Shown: positions 54,246-64,000 of the stretch, piece after piece
Layout: each line of letters begins with the position of its first letter
Numbering within the stretch: position 1 is the stretch's first letter
Source: Stomoxys calcitrans
Lineage: Eukaryota > Arthropoda > Insecta > Diptera > Muscidae
Reading direction: 5' to 3'
Assembly (NCBI RefSeq): GCF_963082655.1
Contig: NC_081553.1
Coordinates: 126,096,811 to 126,160,810, forward strand
Length of the DNA: 64,000 nt
Notes under the pieces: generated by a model
Databases searched by the model: none
What the model was told of the DNA's origin: nothing
What the model saw: only the letters and a program-made list of their open reading frames with translations
Position numbers and translations under genes: made by a program

Positions 54246-56241
54246 CAATAAGTTTGTTGTTTGTTTGTTTATTTGTATGGTTGTGTGTTCCTTATAGACT
54301 CAGAAACGGCTGAACCGATTTTCTTAAAATTTTCACAGATGATGCATAATGACCCCGTGGTGAAAATAGGGTACTACATTTTTTGATATCTGAAGGGGGT
54401 GAGGACCCTCCCCCTTACCCTAATTTTCAGATTCGCCAGATCTCGGAGATGGGTGGTGCGATTTAGGCGAAATTTTGTGTGCTCTCATATAGTACCCTAA
54501 AAATAAAATTTTGGTATCCAAATTTCGGATGGGGTACCTAGGGGGGCCGCCCCACCCTAAAACCTACAAAACATATATTAAGACCAATCACCACAATATG
54601 GGACTCAAATGAAAGGTATTTAGGATAAGAAAACGTATCTGATGTCGGACCAAGTGCTTGGGGGACCACCCCAAGCCCCAAAACACTCCTAAATCGGACA
54701 TATTTACCGACCATCGCAATATGGGACTCAAATGAAAGGTATTTGCAAGTAGAATACGAATCTGCTATCCAAATGTGGGACCACGTTTCTGGGGGTCCAC
54801 CCCTTCCCCAAAACACCCCCCAAACAGGACTTATTTACTGACCATGGGAATATGGGGCTTAAATAAAAGGTATTTGAATGCAGAATACGAATCTGATATC
54901 CAAATATGGGACCAAGTGTTTGGGGGCCGCCTCTCACCAAAAACATCCCCCAACGGGGACAAATTTACGACCTTAGCAATATGGGGCTCAAATGAATGGT
55001 CTTTGGGAGTAAAGCACGAATTTGATATCAATATTCGGAAAAAGTGTTTATGGAGCCACCCCACCCCCACAACACCACTCAAATAGTAAGTATTTTCTGA
55101 CTATTGCAATATGAGGCTCAAATAAGAGGGTTTTTAAAGTGGAAAACGAATCCGATATATATTTTCAAGGCCAACTCACTGAGTGGCCGCCCATCTCCCA
55201 AAACACCCCCAAGCCGGTTATGCTTGCCGACTATGAAAATATGGGGCTCAAATTAAAGGTTTGTGGGAGTAGACCACGTATCTGATATCAACATTAGGGG
55301 CCAACTGTCTAGCGGACATATTTGTTGACTTTTGCAATAAGGAGTTTAAATGAGATTAGAACACGAATTTGATATCAAATTTTGAGGGCAATGGCTATAT
55401 GGAGTTCAAATAAATGGGCGTTCAAATATGGATTTCAAATAAATGGAATGGGGCACGTTGCTGATATATTTTCCGGGCTTAGTGTTTGGGGGACCAACCC
55501 AAGCCCAAAAACACCCCTAAATCGGGCATATTTACCGACCATATCAATGTGGAGATTAAATGAAAGGTATTGGGGGTTAGAGCAAGAATTGATACCCACT
55601 TTCGGGACCAATTTTCTGGGGGTCAACCCCTTTCCCAAAATACCCCACAAGCAGCAATTTGTTAGTGACCATCGCAAAATGGGTCTTAAATAAAGGTATT
55701 GGGGAGTAGAATACGAATTTGATATCCAAATGTAGGACCATGTATTTAGGGCATCACCCCTTCCCCAAAACACCCCGCAAAGGGTAAAAATTTTTCGACC
55801 ATGCCAATATGTGGTATTTAAGATTAGAAAACGAATTTGATAACCTATTTTGGGTCATGTGTTTGGAGGACGCCGCATCGTGTAAACTCCCCTAAACCAA
55901 TGGCAATATGGGGTTTAAATAAATGGTATTTGAAAGAAGACCATGATGCCAAGTGCCTGGGGGACCACCTCACCCCCGAAAACACTCCTAAATCAGGTAT
56001 CATAAGAGTAGCGGTCTAAAAGAAAGTATTTTAAGAATGGAGTACACCTAACATCCAAACAAAAATTCGTATACCAATAAAGATCATATAGGATTCAAAC
56101 AAAGGCGCTTATATTGTTAAACAATTAGTCAAGCGATATACTACACTAAAAGCTCTTAATTGTCGAAAATAAATATTCCAAGGAAACTTTGTTCCATATA
56201 AAGTAAAAGAAGGCGCAGCGGAGCGGGCCCGGGTCAGCTAG
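54246..56241 (+). mobile_element. Helitron-type non-autonomous element
   Basis: The left part has tttgttgtttgtttgtttat, a cttatagactcagaaacggc lead, and ggctgaaccgattttcttaa. Then come about twelve diverged monomers of 110-130 bp built on ctcaaatgaaaggtattt and gggggaccaccc. The right end is a GC-rich hairpin-like stretch (gcggagcgggcccgggtcag) closing with ctagt, the CTRR end expected of Helitrons. A clean 5' TC terminus was not located. No Rep/helicase coding. Positions 1-465 are another copy's fragment. Confidence 0.65.
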
Positions 56242-56512
56242 TACAGCAATAAAATGGTCATTTGTTAACCGATTGTCTCGAAATTTGGTAGAAAGGATTT
56301 TCTTACGGCTTCCGACGTTACAGGTGAATTTCATAGAAATCGGTTCAGATTGGATATAGCTCCTATGTATATGTTCGTTCGATTTGCAATAATACAGCAA
56401 ATAAAATAGTCATTTATTAACCGATTTTCTCGAAGTTGTGCATAAAGGAATTTCTTATAACTCTCGATATTACTGGTGAATTTCATAGATATCGATTCAG
56501 ATTTCGCTATAG

Positions 56513-56576
<64 letters not shown>

Positions 56577-56950
56577 CCGTTTTTCCTAGACCCACTGCAA
56601 GCGCATTTATTGACCAATCTTCCCAAAATGTTGTACAACATTTTCCTCGACGACTTCCACTATAGTCATAAAGTTTGATCGAAATCGGTTCAGATTTAGA
56701 TATAGCTCCCATCTATATGTTCGTCACATTTTGGGTAATTTTTTGTCATTTGTCAACCGTAGTTATTACATTTCGAACATATTTGATTTGCTCGAAATTA
56801 GATACAGTAATTTTAATAACCTATCTGAAGACATCCGCCGAGGTCCATCAAAATTGGTTCAGAATTAGATATAGCCACCCTTTTGTATTTAAAGGGCAGG
56901 TGTAGGGTATTATACAGTCGGCACCGCCCGACTTTTGCCTTTCCCTACTG
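56242..56950 (+). mobile_element. INE-C 3' part
   Basis: C units (atttgttaaccgattgtctc, gatatagctcctatgtatat, gatatagctcccatctatat) with an embedded (TA)n. The 3' end is gtgtagggtattatacagtc, hairpin agtcggcaccgcccgact, tttgcctttccctactgg. Confidence 0.75.
56518..56573 (+). repeat. (AT)28 microsatellite
   Basis: 56 bp of pure AT dinucleotides, located exactly where INE-C units normally read catatatat before atgttcg. It is an expansion of the short TA stretch of the unit. Confidence 0.95.
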
Positions 56951-58104
56951 GTTTTTCAGTATCATAGGTGGACATGCCAATATTTTCGTGACGGCGGCAC
57001 TTATTTAAATCAAGCTCGATTTTAGAATTGCGTTCATATATGAATTATTTACTATTATTTATTAAAGACCAATCAATCAGTTTTTTCTTATTCATCAAAT
57101 ATTACAACTTAGCAATCATATTTTTCAGTGGTGGAAGGTTGGCTTTAACCGATATCAAACACTCTTGGCGAATTTGCATTTTAAGACTGTTAAATATAAT
57201 TTTAAACAACATCTCTTAAAATACTTCAAATTTTTGAGTGAAATCTGGCTACCTTCATTTACCTTTAACTCATTAAAAATTATTTTATTCCATTATTTTT
57301 AGTGCATGAAAATATCTCCATTTGCAAATGGCCAAGTTATAACCGAGAATCACGCCCATTCAACATTCCCCATTTAAATATATTCTCCTACAAATATACG
57401 TATTTGCTAACGACTGTGGAACAACCAAGAAAATCTCTATATATCTTTTGTCTAAACCTGTGCAATTCTTTTGCACTTGGTAAGAACCTCAAAAGAACTC
57501 CCCACCAAGCTACATAATCAAGCCACAAAATTGCGGTTTGTAGGTAGATAGACCTAAAGCAGTTTATCGCTTCGTGGCATAAGCACACAACCATATAAAT
57601 ACCCATCTAAATAGTTTTTATTTCGACTGAAAAAGAAAGAAAGCATCTGTAACATATACAAGAATAGATGTGGTATATACATATGTGTATGTGTGTACAA
57701 AAAAATATATATCTTTTTATTCATTTTATTATATTTACTTAACGCTTCAAATCGAAATGTAACAACATGTTTCAACATGGAGAACATAGCTCGGTATATT
57801 AATGGTACGTATATGCGTGTGTTCAACACTACGACTTCTAATATTAGTTGCTACATTTGATATCATACACATACATACATACGAAGCGCATCTGCGAACG
57901 CGGATGCATTGAAATGGGTTAGAAAAGCATTAACAAATTGTTATAACAGGAAACTAAAATACATTGCAACTGTAGAATATCATTCCTTGTTGCATCTATC
58001 ATTATGGGCTGGGAGGTTATAATTGATCTGCTTATGTTAACATGTAGTTCCAAGTAGATCTATCTCTCAGATATTAGTTTTTTTAGCACATAGAACGCTA
58101 TTCT
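56951..58104. other. Unassigned AT-rich sequence
   Basis: No repeat or gene recognised. Short TG/TA runs (atatgtgtatgtgtgtac, about 57681). Frames up to 91 codons are AT-rich chance frames. Confidence 0.45.
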
Positions 58105-58972
58105 TTTTATAGCCAACACCGTAGGATAGGGGGCATATTCATTTAGTCATTCTGTTTGCAATAACCCGAAATATGCGTCTTAGACCCCATAAAATATATA
58201 TATTCTTGATTGTCACGACATTTCAAGTCGATCTAGCCATGCCATTCCGTTTGTCCGTCCGTCCATCCGTTCGTCCATCCGTCTGTCCGTCCGTCCGTAT
58301 CCGTCTGTCCGTCCATCCATCGGTCCGTCCATCCGTCCATCCGTCAGTCCATCCGTCCGTCCGTCCATCCGTCCGTCCATCCGTCCGTCCGTCCATCCGT
58401 CTGTCCATCCGTCCGTCCATTCGTCCGTCCATCCATCCGTCAGTCCGTTGAAAGCACGCCAATTTTCGAAGGAGTAAAGCTAAGCGCTTGAAATTTTACA
58501 CAAATACTTTGTACTAGTGTAGGTCAGTTTGGATTGTAAATGGGCCATATCGGTTCATTTTTTGATATAGCTGCCATATAAACCGATCTTTAGTCTTGAC
58601 ATCGTAAGCCTCTAGAGGGCGCAATTCTCGTCCGATTTGACTGAAAATTTCGCACGAAGTGTTTTGGTATCATTCAGCATTCAACAACCGTGTCAAGAAT
58701 GATTCAAATCGGTTCATAACCTTATATAGCTGCCATATAAACCGATCTGTGGTTTTGACCTCTTGAGCCTCTAGAGTGTGCAATTCTTATCCGACTGGAA
58801 TGAAATTTCGCACGACGTGTTTTGTTATGATGTCAAACATCTGTGCCAAGTACGGCGCAAATCGGTTCATAACCAGATATAGCTGCCATATAAACATATC
58901 TGCGGGCTTGACCTCTTGAGCTTCTAGAGGGCGCAATTCCTATCCGATTTGGCTGAAATTTTGCATGACTTA
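58105..58972 (+). mobile_element. INE-A element with expanded GTCC core, lacking its tail
   Basis: 5' box at 58109 (tatagccaacaccgtaggat), core tatatatattcttgattgtc, a 196-bp GTCC-type repeat, cacgccaattttcgaaggag and three monomers. It ends without the hairpin at 58972, where a second INE-A begins (tataccctccaccataagat). Confidence 0.8.
58253..58448 (+). repeat. (GTCC/ATCC)n microsatellite, 196 bp
   Basis: About 49 tetranucleotide units, mostly gtcc and atcc with scattered substitutions (gttc, gtct, gtca, ggtc) and one shortened unit. It occupies the position of the 20-40 bp GTCY run in other INE-A copies. Long open frames on both strands here are a product of the 4-bp period (no stops in GTCC/GGAC). 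Confidence 0.92.
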
Positions 58973-61252
58973 TTATACCCTCCACCATAAGATGGGGGGT
59001 ATACTAATTTCGTCATTCTGTTTGTAACTACTCGAAATATTCGTCTGAGACCCCATAAAGTATACATATTCTTGATCGTCGTGACATTTTATGTCGATCT
59101 AGCCATGTCCGTCCGTCTGTCCGTCCGTCCGTCCGTCTGTCTGTCGAAAGCACGCTAACTTCCGAAGGAGTAAAGCTAGCCGCTTGAAATTTTGCACAAA
59201 TACTTCTTATTAGTGTAGGTCGGTTGGTATTGTAAATGGGCCATATCGGTCCATGTTTTGATATAGCTGCCATATAAACCGATCTTGGGTCTTGATTTCT
59301 TGAGCCTCTAGAGTGCGCAATTCTTATCCGATTGGAACGAAATTTTGCATGACGTGTTTTGTTATGATATCCAACAACTGTGTCAAGTATGGTTCAAATC
59401 GGTCCATAACCTGATATAGCTGCCATATAAACCGATCTTGGGTCTTGACTTCTTGAGCCTCTAGAGTGCGCAATTCTTATCCGATTGGAATGAAATTTTG
59501 CACGACGTGTTTTCTTATTATATCCAATAACAGTGCCAAGTATAGTTCAAATCGGTCCATAACCTGATATAGCTGCCATATAAACCGATCTTGGGTCTTG
59601 ACTTCTTGAGCCTCTAGCGTGCGCAATTATTATCCGATCAGAATGAAATTTTGCGCAACGTGTTTTGTTATGATATCCAACAACTGTGTCAAGTATGGTT
59701 CAAATCGGTCCATAACCTGATATAGCTGCCATATAAACCGATCTTGGGTCTTGACTTCTTGAGCCTCTAGAGTGCGCAATTCTTATCCGATTGGAATGAA
59801 ATTTTGCACGACGTGTTTTCTTATTATATCCAATAACAGTGCCAAGTATAGTTCAAATCGGTCCATAACCTTATATAGCTACCATATAAACCGATCTTGG
59901 GTCTTGATTTCTTGAGCCTCTAGAGTGCGCAATTCTTATCCGATTGGAATGTAATTTCGCACGACGTGTTTTGTTATGATACCCAACAACTGTGCCAAGT
60001 ATGGTTCAAATCGGTCCATAACCTGATATAGCTGCCATATAAACCGATCTTGGGTCTTGACTTCTTGACCCTCTAGAGGGCACAATTCTTATCCGATTTG
60101 AATGAATTTTTGCACGAAGTATTTCGTTATGATATCCAACAACTGTGCCAAGTATGGTTCAAATCGGTTCATAAACTGATATAGCTGTCATATAAACAGA
60201 TCTGGGGATTTGATTTCTTGAGCTTCTAGAGGGCGCAATTCCTATCCGATTTGGCTAAAATTTTGCATGACATATTTTATTTTTACTTTCAACAACTGGG
60301 TCAAATAAGGTTCAAAGCGGTTCATAACCTGATATAGCTGCCATATAAACCGATCTGGGATCTTGACTTCTTGACCCCTAGAGGTCGCAATTATTATCCG
60401 ATATGCCTGAAATTTTGTACGATGGATCCTCTCATGACCATCAACAAACGTGTTTATTATGGTCTGAATCGGTCTATAGCCCGATACAGATCCCATATAA
60501 ATCGTTCTCTCTATTTTACTTCGTGAGCCCCAATGGGCGCAATTCCTAAACGAATTGGCTTAAATTTTACACAGGCCTCCAATAATAATTTAATTGTGGT
60601 CCGAACCAGACCATATCTTGATATCGTTTTAATAGCAGAGTAACTCTTTTCTTATATACTTTTTTGCCTAAGAAGAGATGCCGGGAAAAGAACTTGACAA
60701 ATGCGATCCATGGTGGAGGGTATATAAGATTCGGCCCGGCCGAACTTAGCACGCTTTTATTTTATTCTTACTTTCAACAATTGTATCAAATAAGGTTCAA
60801 ATCGGCTCATAACCTGATAACCTGCCGTATAAACCGATCTGGGATCTTGACTTCTAGAGCCTCTAGAGGTCGCAATTATTATCCGATTTGCCTGAAATTT
60901 TGTACGACGGATTCTCTCATGACCATCAACATATGTGTTTATTATGGCCTGAATCGGTCTATAGCCCGATACAGCTCCCATATAAATCGATCTCTCTATT
61001 TAACTTCTTGAGCCTTCAAAGGGCGTAATTCTTATTCGAATTGGCTGACATTTTACACAGGTCTCCAACATATAATTTAATTGTGGTCCAAACCGGACCA
61101 TATCCTGATATCGCTTTAATAGCAGAGCAAATCTTTTCTTATATCCTTTTTTTGCCTAAGAAGAGATGCCGGAAAAAGAACTTGACAAATGCGATCCATG
61201 GTGGAGGGTATATAAGATTCGGCCCGGCCGAACTTAGCACGCTTTTACTTGT
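58973..61252 (+). mobile_element. INE-A element with extended monomer array and duplicated 3' end
   Basis: 5' box 58974, core and GTCY (59107-59142), then monomers in register at 153 bp. A first terminus with hairpin ttcggcccggccgaac is at 60731-60746, followed by gcacgctttta. The sequence then re-enters the same monomers at about 60760 (ttactttcaacaattg) and reaches a second, complete terminus (ttcggcccggccgaactt, ttttacttgtt) at 61251. The last roughly 490 bp are thus present twice. Confidence 0.85.
59260..60484 (+). repeat. Eight-plus 153-bp monomers in exact register
   Basis: The core gatatagctgccatata starts at 59260, 59413, 59566, 59719, 59872, 60025, 60178 and 60331, with a variant at about 60484. 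All spacings are 153 bp. Between 59413 and 60025 two monomer types alternate, one with ttcttattatatccaataac (59512, 59818) and one with ttgttatgatatccaacaac, giving a 306-bp higher-order unit. Confidence 0.88.
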
Positions 61253-61431
61253 TCTTATTAGTGTTTGGTCCAAATCGGAATATATTTCTATATAGCTGCT
61301 ATGGGGACAAAAATTATAAATTTTTTACCGGTTTATGACGAAAGGTGGTTTACATGTATACCCGAGGAGGTGTGTATCCAAAGTTCGGTCCGGCCGAACT
61401 TAACGCTTTTTTATTTTTTTAGTAAAACTTT
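61253..61431 (+). mobile_element. INE-B 3' tail
   Basis: The B-type tail (ggtccaaatcggaatatatt, cgaaaggtggtttacatgta, gtgtgtatccaaagttcggt) with hairpin gttcggtccggccgaac and ttaacgcttttttattttt to about 61423. No body; the INE-A to its left probably interrupted or replaced it. Confidence 0.7.
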
Positions 61432-61996
61432 CGATGTGGATTAACTTAACAACAGTGCATCGATGAACTAAATTTCATTTGGGGCGATGGAGCTCCATCA
61501 TAGACCAGTGTTTATCGATGGCATGTTGAATTCAACCGAGGTCGTAGTTTACTCCAAGACGAATTTCGTGAAGGTCGTCCAAAATCAGTTGTTGTTCCAA
61601 AAACTATGCTGTGCGCCAACTGGTATTGCAAGATCGTCATGTGACCTATCGTGAGATTGAGACAAGCTTAGATATTAGTGGAACCAGCATACATTCAATA
61701 TTGTATGAACATTTGACTGTCAAAAAAATTTGTTCCAACTGGATCCCACACAATTTGTCAATAGTTTAATAAGAGACTCGTAGCGATTGGTCGAAATAAA
61801 TGCTCCAAAAATTCAAAACAACTGCATTTTTGAGCACTCAGAACATCCTTTTGATGAGTCATCCGCCGTATAGTCCCGCCGTATAGTTTGGCATCGAATA
61901 ACTTCTATATTTGAAAAACAATAAAGCTATTTTCGATAATTAATATTTGTTTTTGTGTTCTCCAATCCTGATTTAAAATAGGCGACCCTCGTATTT
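61432..61996 (+). pseudogene. Mariner transposase remnant
   Basis: Frames read FNRGRSLLQDEFREGRPKS (61533-61590), then LQDRHVTYREIETSLDISGT, then SIHSILYEHLTVKKICSNWI. This is the paired-helix DNA-binding region of mariner transposases with the RxxLxDxxxxGRP signature. The catalytic part is lost; a stretch at 61760-61810 may be the mutated start of it. The right end taggcgaccctcgta (61980-61994) looks like a mariner TIR. Stops and shifts throughout. Confidence 0.7.
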
Positions 61997-62445
61997 AACA
62001 GTAAAAATAGCACTACTTGAAAATTGTCTCTTTTAGGATTTTGGCTTATGGTACCCATGAACTAAGTCGTGTCCTAAAAAGTCCTGAAAGAGTAAATTTT
62101 CTAGTATTGCTATTAAATACCAAATATTACATCAAATTTTATTGGAAAGATTTGTTAAGAGCTTTTATTATTATACCCACCAACATTGGATGGGGGTATA
62201 CTAATCTAATCATTCAGTTTGTAATACCTTGAAATATTCATCTAAGACTCCATAAAGTATATATGTTTTAGATCGTCTCGAAGTTTTGTGTCCATCTAGC
62301 CATGTTCGTCCGTCTGTCGAAATCACGACAGCTGTCGAACGCGTAAAGCACAGATACTTAAAATTTATGTAGGCTATTGGGGATTGCAAATGGGCCATAT
62401 CGGTTCAGATTTAGATATAGATTTCATATCAACTGTAATAAAGAT
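61997..62445 (+). mobile_element. Unassigned 170 bp, then INE-A 5' fragment
   Basis: From 62172 the 5' box (ttatacccaccaacattgga), the core (tatatatgttttagatcgtc, gatgttcg-type GTCY remnant) and part of the first monomer follow to 62445. There is no tail. The next 145 bp show nothing recognisable. Confidence 0.65.
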
Positions 62446-62592
62446 AGACCGTTTTCCTGAAAACTTGTGTCCTCTTCTACAAATGTCTGGAACATATTTT
62501 ACTGCTCAGACCACCAGGTAAACAGTTGTGAACTTATTTTAAATTATTTCGCCGTTTGGGCCACTGTGCGACGATACATGACGGCTGGGCAT

Positions 62593-63199
62593 TGATACCT
62601 AAAAACAAGTAAGGAAAGGCAAAAGTCTTGCGGACCTGCCCTATAAGTGAAAACTTGGAGCTATATTTTATTATGAACCGAATTTAGCGGACATCGGTGC
62701 AGGTTTGTATATGGGTTATAAAACAATTTGTATCAAATTTGGAGCAAATGTGTTTAAAATTGAAATAACTGTGGTTCTATATATGTAAATAGGGCGGTAT
62801 ATATGTATATGGGAGCTTAATAGAAATCTGAACCGATTTTGATTAAATTAATAAAAATGTGTATTACAATATAATAAGATATTTTTATACCGTATGCCAA
62901 TTGTCGTGACAATCGGTTGATAAATGATCCCATTATTGAAATGTTACTCAAAGTCGGTCGAACGTATATATGGGAGCTATATCTAAGTCTGAATTTTTTT
63001 CGGCGAAATTCTTTGGGTATTGTGGTTGTCGTCGAGAAAAGCGTTACGCAAAATTTTGGGAAGATTGGTGAATAAATATGCTTGCATTGGCTTTATAAGT
63101 GAATATCGGGCGAAATATAAATGAGAGCTATATTTAAATCTGAACCGATTTGTATGAATTACGTCAGTTATCTCAAGGGTCAAAAGAAAATCCTTCCTC
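62593..63199 (-). mobile_element. INE-C 3' part (minus orientation)
   Basis: Begins with the inverse C terminus (aacaagtaaggaaaggcaaa, then a decayed hairpin gtcttgcggacctgcc). Inverse units follow (atatgggagctatatctaag, caatcggttgataaatgat). No 5' box. Confidence 0.7.
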
Positions 63200-63204
63200 T
63201 CTGT

Positions 63205-63362
63205 GATAGAAAAAGTCACAGTTTGGTGCAGTTTAGGGGCATTGGGCATCATTGGACTGAACTTCTTTAAAGATGATGCGAATCGTAACGTAACTGTGAA
63301 TAACGTAACTGTAGTAAGCTCTACCGTGAGATGACAGTCAACACCCTGTGACTTGCATGACA
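63205..63362 (+). pseudogene. Mariner-type transposase fragment
   Basis: The frame reads IEKVTVWCSLGALGIIGLNF, then FKDDANRNVTVN, the same region as at 48290-49085 (there EKVTVRCGLWAGGIIGS). Only about 45 codons remain, inserted between INE-C and INE-B. A tract of about 16 T follows at 63393-63411. Confidence 0.65.
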
Positions 63363-63438
63363 TTTAGGTTAACAAGATTTCCTGAATTTTATTTATATTT
63401 TTTTTTTTTTTGAAAAACTTTCCTATAGCTCTTAAAGC

Positions 63439-64000
63439 AAGTAAAAAGGTGCTAAGTTCGGCTGGGCCGAACTTTGGATACCCACCACCTAGGATTCATA
63501 TGTAAACCACCTTTCGTCATAATTTATGCCCCCATGGCAACTTTATCGGAATGTGGTCCGATTTGGACCACATTTGACACGGATATTAAGTGGTCTAATA
63601 AGTACAAGTCATTGTTCAATTTTGCAGAACAAAATATTGGTCTATTTGGTAGCCATATCCAAATATAGAACAATTGAACCATATACGATACGGATGTCGA
63701 AAAGCCTAACATAAGTCACTCTGTCAAATTTCAGCGACATCGGATTATAAATGTGTTTTTATGGGGCCAAGACTTTAAATCGAGAGATCGGTATATATGG
63801 CAGCTATATCCGCATCTGGACCGAATTGGGCCAAGTTGCAGAAAAATGTCGAAGAGCCTAACACAACTCACTGTCCCAAATTTCGGCAAAATCGGATAAT
63901 AAATGGGCATTTTATTGCTTCAAAACCTTAAATCGATAGATCGGTCTATATGGTAGCTATACCCAAATCTAGACCGATCTGAGCCAAATTGAAGAAGAAG
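63439..64000 (-). mobile_element. INE-B element, 3' part (minus orientation, cut by window end)
   Basis: Inverse terminus agcaagtaaaaaggtgctaa with hairpin gttcggctgggccgaac (63457-63473), the tail (aaccacctttcgtcataatt) and three monomers (gagatcggtatatatggcag; gatcggtctatatggtagct). It continues beyond the window. Confidence 0.8.

Noticed and set aside
58173..58462. Long open frames on both strands over the GTCC repeat
   Set aside because: A 4-bp repeat without stop codons gives open frames in several frames automatically; no domain and no start context.
59260..60484. CRISPR-like array
   Set aside because: Monomers are 153 bp and homologous over their full length, with no short repeat/unique spacer alternation; the rest of the window is eukaryotic mobile DNA.

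Overview
The window looks like AT-rich intergenic or intronic DNA from a higher fly. I saw no host gene that I could defend, and almost every recognisable stretch is a mobile element or a remnant of one. Two things point to a calyptrate fly, Muscidae-like (Stomoxys, Haematobia or Musca type). The first is abundant INE-1/mini-me-like elements with a (TA)n - core - (GTCY)n layout. The second is a tRNA-derived SINE with the body ctcggctataaaaggaggcc. The species guess is inference from family resemblance, not a search.

The commonest repeats are INE-like (Helentron-associated) elements, called here INE-A, INE-B and INE-C. A and B start with a tataccc(t/a)ccacc box followed by a TA-rich/GTCY core. 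They continue with tandem monomers of about 153 bp and end in a GC-rich hairpin (ttcggcccggccgaa type) followed by about 15 bp ending in acttgtt. INE-C has the same layout with a different body. Between them lie RNase H-encoding LINEs of the R1/LOA group, RTE-clade LINEs, one almost intact Jockey/CR1-group LINE, several mariner-type remnants, mariner-type and hAT-type MITEs, a Helitron-type element and SINEs.

Layout: 1-4.1 kb Helitron fragment, INE-B, mariner remnant, INE-A. 4.1-9.45 kb a hAT-like element filled with nested INE, RTE and MITE copies. 9.6-13.3 kb an R1/LOA LINE split by a TIR element that is itself split by INEs. 14.3-19 kb INE-A, the Jockey-group LINE, INE-A. 19.95-28.3 kb a nearly perfect 8.4-kb palindrome whose axis is a 237-bp MITE, followed by a direct copy of its centre. 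28.7-34.7 kb INE-C, SINE, INE-B and INE-A holding an RTE that holds a MITE. 35.8-44.5 kb INE-B, an RTE split by a nested INE-A/MITE/INE-C block, a LOA LINE, INE-A and INE-B. 45.9-52 kb INE-A nested in INE-B, mariner and LINE remnants, a full SINE. 53.2-57 kb INE-C and INE-A pieces around a Helitron. 58.1-64 kb INE-A arrays with an expanded GTCC microsatellite, mariner remnants, INE-C and INE-B.

The parts do not form a pathway. Their relation is one of nesting, which gives a relative order of insertion. The most unusual items are the palindrome with its template-switch-like architecture, and a dyad (ATCGGT-N27-ACCGAT) repeated once per 153-bp monomer in INE families that otherwise differ.
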